Below, piece by piece: positions 1 to 8,407 of a DNA stretch of 64,000 bases. Position 1 is the stretch's first letter; each line of letters begins with the position of its first letter. Source of the DNA: Phocaeicola_A sp036804505 (GTDB lineage: Bacteria > Bacteroidota > Bacteroidia > Bacteroidales > Bacteroidaceae); assembly GCA_036804505.1 (NCBI GenBank), contig DAIRSI010000009.1, positions 61,437 to 125,436 on the forward strand, given 5' to 3'. A program made the translations under genes and the position numbers. Below the pieces are notes generated by a model that was given only the letters and a program-made list of their open reading frames with translations, did no database searches and was not told where the DNA came from.

Positions 1-704
1 ATCTGAGTGAAGTGGAAAAGGATTTACAGACATTACCTGCCGATGCGTTTGGCGGTCCTGACAGAGCTCACCCTTCTTTTACCGATTTGCAGAAGGCTAT
101 CAATTATTCCATGACTTCATTCTTTACCACCGGTGGCATTCGCGGGGGAAAGAAAAAGCTGGACAAGTTCTATCCCCGCAGTTTCAATATGGGAGTGAGG
201 AGGGAAGTATATCAGGAATTGGGAGGATTCTCCAACATGCGTTTTGGAGAAGATATCGATTTCAGTATCCGCATTTTCAAAGCCGGTTATGTGTGTCGTC
301 TGTTTCCTGAAGCATGGGTATGGCACAAACGTCGCACTGATTTCGAGAAATTCTTCAAGCAAGTTCATAATTCGGGCATTGCACGTATCAATCTTTATAA
401 GAAATATCCGGAATCTCTGAAGGCAGTTCATTTGTTGCCGGCTGTTTTCACTTTGGGTGCAGGCTTCTTTTTGCTTTGCGCGCTTTTCTATGGGGTTGGC
501 TTGCTGCCGCTACTGCTGTACGCCTTTCTGGTCTTTGCCGATTCCACGAATAAAAACAGAAGTCTTCGCATCGGTTTTCTTTCAGCCATAGCTGCCTACA
601 TACAGTTGATTGGCTACGGGAGCGGATTCCTTTATGCCTGGTGGCAGCGCTGTGTCTTGGGAAAGGACGAATTCACCGCTTTTAACAAGAGCTTTTACAA
701 GTAA
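1..704 (+). CDS. Glycosyltransferase family 2, C-terminal part (5' end outside window)
   Basis: The reading frame is open to the left edge, so the GTG at 12 is probably internal and the gene begins upstream. What remains is the C-terminal part of a GT-A (family 2) glycosyltransferase: a GGF acceptor-side loop followed by GEDIDFSIRI, which matches the ED motif holding the catalytic base, then an aromatic stretch ending in WHKRR. After about residue 140 there are two or three hydrophobic segments, so the protein is probably anchored in the inner membrane with its catalytic domain in the cytoplasm. Donor and acceptor cannot be told from this fragment; envelope polysaccharide or glycolipid synthesis is the usual role. 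radC starts 3 nt after its stop, suggesting co-transcription. Confidence 0.85.
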   Translation, partial: LSEVEKDLQTLPADAFGGPDRAHPSFTDLQKAINYSMTSFFTTGGIRGGKKKLDKFYPRSFNMGVRREVYQELGGFSNMRFGEDIDFSIRIFKAGYVCRLFPEAWVWHKRRTDFEKFFKQVHNSGIARINLYKKYPESLKAVHLLPAVFTLGAGFFLLCALFYGVGLLPLLLYAFLVFADSTNKNRSLRIGFLSAIAAYIQLIGYGSGFLYAWWQRCVLGKDEFTAFNKSFYK

Positions 705-707
705 TCA

Positions 708-1400
708 ATGACTACAACAAAACTGAATATCAACCAGTGGGCGGAAGAAGACCGTCCGCGCGAGAAAATGATGCTTCACGGGACCTCTGCCTTGAGTGAT
801 GCCGAATTATTGGCTATTCTCATCGGTTCCGGAAATTGTGATGAGAGTGCCGTGGAACTGATGCGGCGGGTGATGAATGATTGCCGGAATAATCTGAACG
901 AATTGGGTAAACTCACAGTAGACGACTTGTGCAGGTATAAAGGAATAGGTTCGGCCAAGGCTATCACGATTCTGGCGGCATCGGAATTGGGAAAACGTAG
1001 AAAAGCAACGGATCCTCAGGAACGCCTGCAAATCCGTTGTTCTAAAGATATTTACCACCATTTCCATCCAATCCTCTGTGATTCATCCGTGGAAGAATGT
1101 TGGGCTTTGATGCTCAATCAAGCCAATAAGGTCATCAGTACTTTCAAGGTGAGTACCGGAGGATTGAGCAGCGCTTTGGTGGATGTGCGCTGCCTGCTTC
1201 GCGAGGCTTTGTTGAGGAAAGCCACGACCATAGCCGTGTGTCACAACCATCCTTCGGGCAATACCCGTCCCAGTATGGATGATGACCGCCTTACTGACAA
1301 AATCCAAAAGGCCTGCCTGATGATGGATATCCGTCTGCTGGATCATCTGGTCCTCACGGACGGTGCGTTCTATAGTTATGCCGATGAAGGAAAGTTGTAA
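708..1400 (+). CDS. radC: RadC family JAB/MPN-domain protein
   Basis: A full-length RadC homologue of 230 residues. The N-terminal part (about 1-95) contains a helix-hairpin-helix-like segment (LCRYKGIGSAKA). The C-terminal part (about 105-230) is a JAB/MPN metalloprotease fold with the metal motif HNHPSG (H179, H181) followed by acidic residues at about 191-193. The family was named for DNA repair, but that role is doubtful and the biochemical activity is unsettled. The ATG at 708 follows the glycosyltransferase stop by 3 nt. The gene converges on the porin gene with a 14-nt gap, and I see no terminator between them. Confidence 0.93.
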   Translation: MTTTKLNINQWAEEDRPREKMMLHGTSALSDAELLAILIGSGNCDESAVELMRRVMNDCRNNLNELGKLTVDDLCRYKGIGSAKAITILAASELGKRRKATDPQERLQIRCSKDIYHHFHPILCDSSVEECWALMLNQANKVISTFKVSTGGLSSALVDVRCLLREALLRKATTIAVCHNHPSGNTRPSMDDDRLTDKIQKACLMMDIRLLDHLVLTDGAFYSYADEGKL

Positions 1401-1414
1401 CATTTATTGCTTGC

Positions 1415-2605
1415 TTAGAAGACATAGCCGATGCCTGCATTGAACCAGTTTTCATTCAGTGCGGAATCGTGAGCGTTGTGGCGCCATTGATAATCCACTT
1501 TAAAGGCTACGTTTTCTGTTGGATAAAAGCCGATACCGGCACAGATCTCATCGAATTGGTAAGCGGAATTTTTTGTGATTCCCGATACTTTGTGGTGAGT
1601 ATCGTAACTTTCATATCTTATGAACGGAACGAGTTTTTTCTTGCCTAGGTAATGTGTACTGAGCAAGTCGTAGGAGGCTTCCAGATACCATCCCATCATT
1701 TGCGAACCCAAATCATTTTTCTTGCCGTTGAAGGAATTGTATTGTTCGGTGTTCCCTATGAAAGTATGTATGTATTCTCCTCGAAATTCCCATCCTTTCA
1801 CTTTATATTGTGCATCAATGCCAATCATGGCAATGTTGACAGTGGTAGAGTCGGCTTTGGTTCTTTTCTCTGAAGCTGATTTGTCGAGTTTGTCGAACAT
1901 TTTTGACTGGCTTTTTCCAAAATATCCTGCAATCCCTACGTTTAGATTGTTTATCCCTCCATAATTGATTTTTGCTGCGAGGTTGGGAGAGGTTATGTAG
2001 CTGTTCAGAGCCTTTTGCCGTCCTTTTCTGAATCCGTCTTTTCCAGTAAGTCGGGTTTGTGTGTCGTAACCATTGAATCCGTTGAATATATATACCTGAT
2101 AATCGATGGCGGATTCGTTGTCCTTTCCACGAAGACCGATACCTAATTCTCTCCAGGTAGTTGGAATCAGAAGATTGTCGATGGACGGTCTTTTCACTCC
2201 ATTGAATCGGGTAGGCTCGTGCGACTCATTGATAAGCCCCATGGGAATGAGCATGACACCTCCCCGCAATTGAAAATTCTTGTTGACCTTGTATTTCAGA
2301 TAAGTCTGTTCCACATAGAACTCGTTGCCATGTTCAACTTCGAATTCACTTACTAGATGAATAGTTGGAGAGAACTGATATCCTATGAAAAGTACAACCC
2401 TGTGTGGATCCAGTTTCCCGGCATACTGAGTCTGAGATGAAAATTGTTGGTTATACTCCAGTTGTCCGTAACCGCCGATTCTTAAATTGTTTTCACTCTT
2501 TTTTCCCGTCTCTACCGCAGCAACTTCTGCTGCCTGTGTATAAGTGCCTATTGAGCATCCCATCAACAAAGATGCAAGGACTAGTTTGTTAATTAATGTA
2601 CCCAT
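1415..2605 (-). CDS. OprO/OprP-type porin
   Basis: A predicted outer-membrane beta-barrel of 396 residues. It begins with a signal peptide (about 1-26, ending TQAA), followed by alternating hydrophobic strands typical of the phosphate-selective porin O/P family, for example GGYGQLEYNQQF and a final strand ending in the aromatic residues YVF. The segments FEVEHGNEFYVEQTYLKYKV and RPSIDNLLIP are usual in Bacteroidetes members. In this phylum such porins are often phosphate-linked, but the true substrate is unknown and nothing in the neighbourhood settles it. It has its own promoter, so it is probably transcribed apart from the GH78 gene upstream. Confidence 0.85.
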   Translation of the reverse strand: MGTLINKLVLASLLMGCSIGTYTQAAEVAAVETGKKSENNLRIGGYGQLEYNQQFSSQTQYAGKLDPHRVVLFIGYQFSPTIHLVSEFEVEHGNEFYVEQTYLKYKVNKNFQLRGGVMLIPMGLINESHEPTRFNGVKRPSIDNLLIPTTWRELGIGLRGKDNESAIDYQVYIFNGFNGYDTQTRLTGKDGFRKGRQKALNSYITSPNLAAKINYGGINNLNVGIAGYFGKSQSKMFDKLDKSASEKRTKADSTTVNIAMIGIDAQYKVKGWEFRGEYIHTFIGNTEQYNSFNGKKNDLGSQMMGWYLEASYDLLSTHYLGKKKLVPFIRYESYDTHHKVSGITKNSAYQFDEICAGIGFYPTENVAFKVDYQWRHNAHDSALNENWFNAGIGYVF

Positions 2606-2629
2606 ATTTTCTAATTGAATTTATGGGTG

Positions 2630-2637
2630 CAAAATTA
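2630..2637 (-). promoter_or_regulatory. -7 box for the porin gene
   Basis: On the minus strand the sequence is TAATTTTG, a perfect match to the Bacteroides -7 consensus TAnnTTTG, about 25 nt before the porin ATG. A TTGT about 20 nt further upstream could be a weak -33 element. Confidence 0.55.
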
Positions 2638-2666
2638 CTATGGTGAGAATGTCCGCACAATCCCAT

Positions 2667-2703
2667 AAAATAGGTATTTTGGGAAATTCTTGATACCTAT
2701 TTT
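2667..2703. repeat. Perfect 10-bp inverted repeat between GH78 and porin genes
   Basis: The arms AAAATAGGTA (2667-2676) and TACCTATTTT (2694-2703) are separated by 17 nt. They lie immediately after the GH78 stop and about 30 bp upstream of the porin -7 box. They could form a hairpin ending the GH78 transcript or an operator for the porin. There is no uridine run, so I favour neither. Confidence 0.5.
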
Positions 2704-2713
2704 TGAGTATCGG

Positions 2714-5458
2714 TTATCTTTCCACTTCGAAATGATAATGTCCTGAACCGACTTTCACTAGCAGTTCACCGTTTACGGTTTCTATTTTCTCAAGACCTTT
2801 TGCCTGTGACAGAGGCATTCCGTATTCACTCGCTTTGGCTGCATCCGCTGTAGGCAGATGTACAATGGCATTGCTGTTGGCCGGAATCGTTACTTCCAGA
2901 ATGTAGAGGTTCTCCGTCTGTCTCCAGTTACAGGTTATTACACCATAAGGGGATTCGAAGGAGGTGTCGGCATGATTCACGCTGTTTACTCTTTGCGGAT
3001 TGATGCAGACTTCTTTCCATGCAATGGAGGAATCTGTCTGACTGATGCCGCCTATACCGTTGAACAGCCATTCCATCAAGTGCCCCAGCATCAGATGGTT
3101 ATTCGATACAAATCCGTAGGCTTGCCAGGATTCCGTCAGGGCGGTGGCTCCATGTGCCAATTGCCATCCGTAACCGGGTACATCGTAGCGGCTGTTCATG
3201 TCATTGATGACTTGAGAATATCCGTTGTCTTTCAATGCCTGTATCACGTATCTGTAACCCACATCGCCGGCTGTCAAGGCATTGCCCCGTGAACGGATGT
3301 CCTGAACCAGATGTTGGAGAACGGATTCTTTCTTGTCTTGGGGAGCAAGTCCCATGAATAGTGCCATGGCATTGGCCGTCTGACTGTTGCGGTCGTAGTA
3401 GCCTTCAGCATTCAGATAACGTTTGTTGAATGCCGCTTTGATGCTTTCGGCTTTTGTCGTGTAGCTTTCAAAGTCACTTTGTTTGCCTAGTAACTTGGCG
3501 GCATCGGCCATAATTCGGGTATCGTAATAGTAGATGGCAGTAGCAGTCACGCCGTTGGATGTGAGTTGCGCCACTCCCGGACGTTCCGGACCTATATCGA
3601 ACCAGTCGCCCAGACCGTAAGCCACAATACCGTCTTTGTCTTCCCTCGACTCCAGATATTTTATCATCTTTTGCATAGCGGGATAATGTTTTTCGAGCAG
3701 ACTCTTGTCGCCATACCATTTATATATATACCAAGGGGAGATGATGAAGGTGCTTCCCCATTCGGGAGTGTCTTCAAAACCGTTGGCAAAGTGTACATAT
3801 TCGGGAGCTATTGTAGGAATGTTTCCGTTACTTGCCTGCGAAGCCTCCATATCGTCCGTAATTTTCTTGTAGAGCAGATACATGTCATATCGGTATTGAA
3901 TGGAGTATTGCATCAAATGTGCTTCTTCCAGCCAGCCTAATTTCTCTCTGTGGGGGCAATCCGTGAGCAGGCTTGCCATATTACTCCGGATGGCCCAGTC
4001 AATCAGTTCATACGTTTTGTTGAAGAGCTGGTTGGAACAAGTGAAAGTTCCCGTCTCTGAAGTAGAGCTGCATGTGTGCAGACCTTCCAATTCTTCCACA
4101 ACAGGCAAATTATTCGGGTTGGAAACTCCTTGAGGTACTGCATTCCCCAGCTGCACGTAGCGGAATCCGTAGTAGCTGAACCGGGGTTGCCATTCTTCAC
4201 TGCTGCCTTCACCTTTCAGTGTATAGGTGAATGTATAATCGCCTGTTGCACTTTGGTTCACTGTGCTGTCGGGGTTCAATAGTTCGGCAGGGCGGAATGT
4301 GATGCATTGGTTTCTTGCTCCTTTCATCTTTACTTGGATAATACCCGAGAAATTCTGTCCCAAGTCATACACCCATTCTCCTTTGGCATTCTTGAATTTT
4401 CGTTTCACTACGATTTTATCACGAACCTTTATTGGCGGATTCAGTTGAGATTTCAGTTTGCCGGGATAAGAAGTTACAACGGCTTTTTGCCAAGGCATCT
4501 GTTCTTTGGTGGCATCATAATCTTCTCCGCTGTAGATACTCGAACGGGTAATGGCCGAGGAAGCGGCTTCCCAAGTTTTATTGGTCACGATGAATTCCGT
4601 CTTTCCGTCTTCATATTGCAGCCGGAGCAGCATCTTTAGTTTCGGGGCCCCGAAGGAACCTAACAGTTTGAAATAACTTCTCCTTGGAATGTTATAGAAA
4701 CCGTTTCCCAGCATTACATCTATTTCGTTCATGCCGGTGCGGATTTTGTCAGTCACGTCGAAAGTGACATAGAGAGCTTCCTTATCATATTTTGTCCATC
4801 CGGGATCAAGAAAATCATTTCCGACTTTTGTCCCGTTGAGGCTGAAGTCGAATTGCCCCAATCCGCAAACGAAAGCCAGGGCCTTGCTTATCTTTTTCTT
4901 TACGTTGAAAGTCTTTCTGAATTTCGGCAACAGATAAGTTCCGAAGTCTTTGTCCTTGATTTTATCCTTGACATGCGGAAAATGAATGGCAGGAACCACA
5001 TACCAGTCGGCCCGGTCTTTTTGCAAAGCAATCCAGCCGGCACCCTGCCAGTCTTTTTCAGTTGTAAGTCCTGTGGTGAATGTTCTTTCTTTACTCCATT
5101 CCGAAGCAATGCCATAGGCCGACCATACGCGGACTTTCCATGAATAGGAGGTAGCCGCTTCCAATGCCTTGCCGTTATAGGGTATCAAGACCGATTCAGA
5201 ACTTTGTGTTTTTCCGCTATTCCAAACCGTCACGTTTTTATCCGACAAGATGATTTGGTAGGCCGATTGGTGGAAACCTCTTTGCGTGGAATTAATTTTC
5301 CAACTGAAAGCCAGTGGTTGATTCAAGTCGGTACCCATTTCAACATTGTTGATGCTCGTGTCGAATACGGAAGGTTGTTCCTGTGCCTGGAGGGTGTTGA
5401 GCCCAAATGAGCATGCCAGAATAGTAATAAACAGTTTTGTTACATAATTGTTTTTCAT
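2714..5458 (-). CDS. GH78 alpha-L-rhamnosidase-like glycoside hydrolase
   Basis: A secreted enzyme of 914 residues; the signal peptide ends near LQAQ (residue 26). Domain order matches bacterial GH78 rhamnosidases: an N-terminal beta-sandwich region (fibronectin-like, about 30-135), the Bac_rhamnosid_N sheet with GWTKYDKEALYVTFDVT (about 140-330), then the (alpha/alpha)6 catalytic barrel, and a C-terminal beta domain from about 800. The segment TDCPHREKLGWLEE (about 498-512) corresponds to the family motif around the catalytic acid, and EDTPEWGSTFII follows. The predicted reaction is release of terminal alpha-L-rhamnose, probably in the periplasm. It stands outside the galactan locus, separated by about 3 kb, but both would serve pectin (rhamnogalacturonan I) breakdown. 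Confidence 0.9.
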   Translation of the reverse strand: MKNNYVTKLFITILACSFGLNTLQAQEQPSVFDTSINNVEMGTDLNQPLAFSWKINSTQRGFHQSAYQIILSDKNVTVWNSGKTQSSESVLIPYNGKALEAATSYSWKVRVWSAYGIASEWSKERTFTTGLTTEKDWQGAGWIALQKDRADWYVVPAIHFPHVKDKIKDKDFGTYLLPKFRKTFNVKKKISKALAFVCGLGQFDFSLNGTKVGNDFLDPGWTKYDKEALYVTFDVTDKIRTGMNEIDVMLGNGFYNIPRRSYFKLLGSFGAPKLKMLLRLQYEDGKTEFIVTNKTWEAASSAITRSSIYSGEDYDATKEQMPWQKAVVTSYPGKLKSQLNPPIKVRDKIVVKRKFKNAKGEWVYDLGQNFSGIIQVKMKGARNQCITFRPAELLNPDSTVNQSATGDYTFTYTLKGEGSSEEWQPRFSYYGFRYVQLGNAVPQGVSNPNNLPVVEELEGLHTCSSTSETGTFTCSNQLFNKTYELIDWAIRSNMASLLTDCPHREKLGWLEEAHLMQYSIQYRYDMYLLYKKITDDMEASQASNGNIPTIAPEYVHFANGFEDTPEWGSTFIISPWYIYKWYGDKSLLEKHYPAMQKMIKYLESREDKDGIVAYGLGDWFDIGPERPGVAQLTSNGVTATAIYYYDTRIMADAAKLLGKQSDFESYTTKAESIKAAFNKRYLNAEGYYDRNSQTANAMALFMGLAPQDKKESVLQHLVQDIRSRGNALTAGDVGYRYVIQALKDNGYSQVINDMNSRYDVPGYGWQLAHGATALTESWQAYGFVSNNHLMLGHLMEWLFNGIGGISQTDSSIAWKEVCINPQRVNSVNHADTSFESPYGVITCNWRQTENLYILEVTIPANSNAIVHLPTADAAKASEYGMPLSQAKGLEKIETVNGELLVKVGSGHYHFEVER

Positions 5459-5474
5459 TGTTCCTTTTTTTTAC

Positions 5475-5556
5475 TGTAGTTTTAACTACAATATTCCCAA
5501 ATTTTCATTATTCCGGGAGTATTTGATTAAGTATTGTTTTTACACATGCGAAGATA
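5475..5556 (-). promoter_or_regulatory. GH78 leader: -7-like box and small palindrome
   Basis: On the minus strand a TATCTTCG box (5549-5556), one base off the -7 consensus, lies about 90 nt before the GH78 ATG. The leader then contains TGTAGTT-TT-AACTACA (5475-5490), a perfect 7-bp inverted repeat 17 nt upstream of the start. It could be a hairpin or regulator site near the ribosome-binding region. I see no good -33 element. Confidence 0.35.
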
Positions 5557-5599
5557 CGAATTAGTTGGCAAATGAGAGCTACTAATTCCCGGTTTCTAT

Positions 5600-6121
5600 T
5601 ACAAAAAGTTTGCCTTGGGTACCCTACACCGGAAAGTGCTGAGTATCAGGAAACTCTGGTGACAGGACGAAATTGGGGCACCCTCTCGATCGAAAACTCA
5701 TCTGCCGCATAGCGGATAATCATCTGCCTACCACCGTACAATTGTCTGCTATGCACCAGATAATTATTCGGTCAGCACCGTATATGAAAAGTGTACTTGG
5801 ATTTCTTAAAGACAGTTTGACCGACAGAAACCACGTCAATTGGCTATCGTACTTTCGTTAGTTAGCTATGCTAATCAACGTAGTTAGGTGGTGTAACTGA
5901 CCCCTTGCCGGAATTTGCTTCAAATCCTTGGAGGATTGACTATTTATCCATATCCAATATACTATCTTTCTTATACGAAAAGGCCATCAATTTGCAGGAG
6001 AATTTCTTCCATTTAAATAGGTGAAAGTACCCTTCACCACTGCGCCAATTTCGTCCTGTCACCAGAGTTTCCTGATACTCAGCACTTTCTGGTGTAGGGT
6101 ACCCAAGGCAAACTTTTTGTA
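5600..6121. mobile_element. 522-bp element with 77-bp imperfect terminal inverted repeats (MITE-like or invertible)
   Basis: Arm 5600-5676 and arm 6045-6121 are reverse complements over 77 bp with a single mismatch (CCGGAA versus CCAGAA). The 368-bp core has no convincing gene; its only open frame is 62 codons and starts inside the left arm. The core contains an imperfect direct repeat of about 40 bp (about 5700-5740 and 5745-5785; shared words TCTGC, GATAAT and ACCGTA). No target-site duplication is visible. It fills most of the 715-bp gap between the GH78 and phosphoesterase genes. It may be a non-autonomous transposon, a decayed insertion sequence, or a site for inversion. Confidence 0.7.
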
Positions 6122-6173
6122 TTGGAAATAAAGGTACAGCCCTTCATCCGTCAGCCCTTTGCAATATTTTTTG

Positions 6174-7343
6174 TTACTTCTTCGTTACTTCCGAATTCAT
6201 TAATATTTTCCCTTCCGTGTCGATGACTTTCAGATGAATTTTGCCGTCGTGTAATTCCAATCGTGTTGCGCAGACGGCCCCTTCTTCCAATATGGGAAAT
6301 GTGTTGCCTTCGGATCCGGATTTATGATAGGCAAAGCGATGGGTGTGACCGGATACAAGCAAATCCACATTGGCGTTGTTCAGGACGGGCAGGAATTTGC
6401 GGATGGCATCTTCCCAACCGGACCATGTCTTTTCGCTTTTGTACTTCTCGTCCATGATCAATGGAAAATGTGAAACGACGATGCGGTATTTGGCTTTCTT
6501 GTATTCTTTGGTCTTTATCAAGGCTTTGAGCCATTCAACCTGTTCCGTACGGTAGGAATCAAAGTCTGTCAGTCCTGCATAGACTTTATGGTTATCTGCT
6601 TTGTCTTCACCACTGTCCAGCATCACAATCATAACATCACCTAACAGATAGGAACCGTAAATCTTTCCGTCTTGCTTTGGAAAGTAGCTGGGATAATTGC
6701 GTGCCAGACATCCGCGCGTTTCATGATTTCCTCTCACTCCTTCAAAAGGAATGGAGGAGGCAAACAGTTTCACGCTAGTGTCGATGAAGGCATGGAAAGG
6801 TTCTTCGGCATTGTCTATGTAGCTCAACATGTCACCGGCGTAAAGAAAGACATCACATGTTTTATAATCCGCGAGATTCAGCAGTTTTTCCAGTTTCCCC
6901 GAATCATTGTGCATGTCACTGGTAATGAAGATGGATGCACCTTTCTTTTGTGGGGATACGGTAGAGAATGTGTACCACTGTGATGTTATACTGTCTCCGT
7001 AAATGATTTTATAGGGTTGGAAGGACAGCATCTCTTTCGAGACGATTCGGTAATCGTATCGGTTTCCGGGGGTGAGGTTCTCCAATCTTATGGCATTGAA
7101 TGTATTAAAAGCCTCTTTCAATCCGTTTTTGGTCGAATAGCAGCTTACGGCCAGGTTGTCATCGGCCCCATGTGGCTTCAGTTGCACACAGGAAAAAGAA
7201 TTTCCGGAGGTAAGGAACACTACAGTAGCGCCATCACCCGTTACTTCCTGTAAATAAGGACCATGCGAAAGGTGGAATTCCTTTTGAGCAGCCATGCTCC
7301 ATGCAAAGCAGCTCAGAAAAATAAATAATAAAAGTTTCTTCAT
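6174..7343 (-). CDS. Secreted metallophosphoesterase with N-terminal fibronectin-like domain
   Basis: A 389-residue exported protein; the signal peptide ends WSMAAQ at residue 19. Residues about 25-125 look like the purple-acid-phosphatase N-terminal beta domain (HGPYLQEV and later NRYDYRI). The calcineurin-like catalytic domain follows with the metal motifs in order: SDMH, AGDM, GNHE, SHFP and GHTH, so all the usual metal ligands are present. It probably hydrolyses phosphomonoesters or diesters in the periplasm or at the cell surface; the substrate is unknown. A TATCTTTG promoter box lies 8 nt before the ATG, and the gene diverges from the YjbR-like gene. Confidence 0.88.
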   Translation of the reverse strand: MKKLLLFIFLSCFAWSMAAQKEFHLSHGPYLQEVTGDGATVVFLTSGNSFSCVQLKPHGADDNLAVSCYSTKNGLKEAFNTFNAIRLENLTPGNRYDYRIVSKEMLSFQPYKIIYGDSITSQWYTFSTVSPQKKGASIFITSDMHNDSGKLEKLLNLADYKTCDVFLYAGDMLSYIDNAEEPFHAFIDTSVKLFASSIPFEGVRGNHETRGCLARNYPSYFPKQDGKIYGSYLLGDVMIVMLDSGEDKADNHKVYAGLTDFDSYRTEQVEWLKALIKTKEYKKAKYRIVVSHFPLIMDEKYKSEKTWSGWEDAIRKFLPVLNNANVDLLVSGHTHRFAYHKSGSEGNTFPILEEGAVCATRLELHDGKIHLKVIDTEGKILMNSEVTKK

Positions 7344-7350
7344 AATTTTA

Positions 7351-7382
7351 CAAAGATATAAAAATAAAAAATGATAACTTTG
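7351..7382. promoter_or_regulatory. Divergent -7 boxes for phosphoesterase and YjbR-like genes
   Basis: In the 62-bp divergent gap, minus-strand TATCTTTG (7351-7358) faces the phosphoesterase and plus-strand TAACTTTG (7375-7382) faces the YjbR-like gene. Both match TAnnTTTG perfectly. The two start regions are only about 16 bp apart, so their transcription may interfere. Confidence 0.6.
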
Positions 7383-7405
7383 TTATAATATAAATAATTG
7401 TCATT

Positions 7406-7771
7406 ATGAATATAGAAGCTGTCAGAGAATTTGCCTTGGCATTGGAACATGTCACGGAAGACTTGTTTGCAGAGAATTGGATTACTTTTCGTGTGGAAGG
7501 AAAGTGGTTCCTGATGATGCAGTTGGATGCTCCCGAACCTCGCATCGCAGTGAAGCTGTCTCCTGAGAGGGGAGCATCGCTCAGAGAGCAATATGAGGGA
7601 GTGCGTCCTGCTTATCACATGAATAAAATCCACTGGAACGATCTTTATCTGGAACAGCTCGACGCTTCTTTGGTGCAACAGTGCATCACAGAGTCCTATA
7701 GTCTTGTGGTGGCAGGATTACCGAAGGTCCTGCGGAAGAAGTACAGCCAATCTTTTGAAAGAAACGATTAA
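7406..7771 (+). CDS. MmcQ/YjbR-like protein
   Basis: A small cytoplasmic protein of 121 residues with the MmcQ/YjbR fold: an N-terminal helix (MNIEAVREFALAL), strands around WITFRVEGKWFLMMQL and RIAVKLSPE, and the characteristic MNKIHWNDLYLE followed by two helices. These proteins have a cyclic-beta fold related to DNA-binding proteins (CyaY-like), but no function is established. Its stop is 3 nt from the stop of the converging TPR gene. Confidence 0.85.
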   Translation: MNIEAVREFALALEHVTEDLFAENWITFRVEGKWFLMMQLDAPEPRIAVKLSPERGASLREQYEGVRPAYHMNKIHWNDLYLEQLDASLVQQCITESYSLVVAGLPKVLRKKYSQSFERND

Positions 7772-7774
7772 CTT

Positions 7775-8317
7775 CTACGGGCGTTCAAGTCCTGCTTCGC
7801 ATGATTTAATGTGTTTCTGCACTTGTGCTTTCGTATAATCACTGTATATGCCTTGTCGGCGGTTGGCGAGATGTTCCTCAAGACATTGTTTGGCTTTAGT
7901 GAATTCTCCGAGTTGTTCCAGAGCAAGACCTTTTAAGAAACGGGAATCGTTCTTAATGGATTTTGCATACCTCATACCTTCGCCGTGTTCATCGTAAGCT
8001 ATTTGTTCAAGAGGTCTTTCCAATATTTCATCGAGGAGAGGGATGGTTTCTTTAGAGTATTCCTTTCCTATCAGTGCCAAGCAATATTTACGTTTCACCC
8101 AAACATCATCGGATGCCATGAGATAGGCTTTCTTGGATACCTCCAGAGCTTTGTCAGGCATATCCAGATTATTGTAAACCGGAGTGAGTTCTGACAAAAA
8201 GAAATATTCATCGGGATAGTCTTTCACGCATTTTTCCAAAAAAATTCGCAGTTGTTTCAAGCTCCCATTTTGCTTCAGGTAATCGAGTCTTTTCTGAATT
8301 CTTTCTTCTTTATTCAT
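7775..8317 (-). CDS. TPR-repeat protein of unknown function
   Basis: About 180 residues, predicted cytoplasmic, with helical TPR-like repeats (for example LDMPDKALEVSKKAYLMASDD, and LGEFTKAKQCLEEHLA near the C terminus). I chose the ATG at 8317 because the in-frame ATG at 8344 overlaps the terminator and lies only about 6 nt after a TATCTTTG promoter box, so it could hardly be translated from that promoter. TPR proteins mediate protein contacts; the partner is unknown. Confidence 0.75.
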   Translation of the reverse strand: MNKEERIQKRLDYLKQNGSLKQLRIFLEKCVKDYPDEYFFLSELTPVYNNLDMPDKALEVSKKAYLMASDDVWVKRKYCLALIGKEYSKETIPLLDEILERPLEQIAYDEHGEGMRYAKSIKNDSRFLKGLALEQLGEFTKAKQCLEEHLANRRQGIYSDYTKAQVQKHIKSCEAGLERP

Positions 8318-8333
8318 TTTTGTATTCTCCCAT

Positions 8334-8389
8334 AAAAAAACCATGCACTACAAAGATAGGGCTTTATTCCCTATGATTGCAGTGCATGG
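8334..8389 (-). terminator. Intrinsic terminator after the GH35-GH53 gene, containing a promoter box
   Basis: The near-palindrome 8341-8389 has outer arms CCATGCACT / AGTGCATGG and inner arms ATAGGG / CCCTAT with few mismatches. On the minus strand it is followed by seven T (8334-8340). It lies 19 nt after the galactanase stop. The minus-strand box TATCTTTG (8351-8358), a perfect -7 match, sits inside the descending arm and would start transcription of the TPR gene. Confidence 0.8.
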
Positions 8390-8407
8390 AAGAGATTTAT
8401 CTATTAT

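Noticed and set aside
5673..5861. 62-codon frame in the 522-bp element as a transposase fragment
   Set aside because: It starts within the repeat arm and I find no transposase motif; resemblance was too weak to claim.
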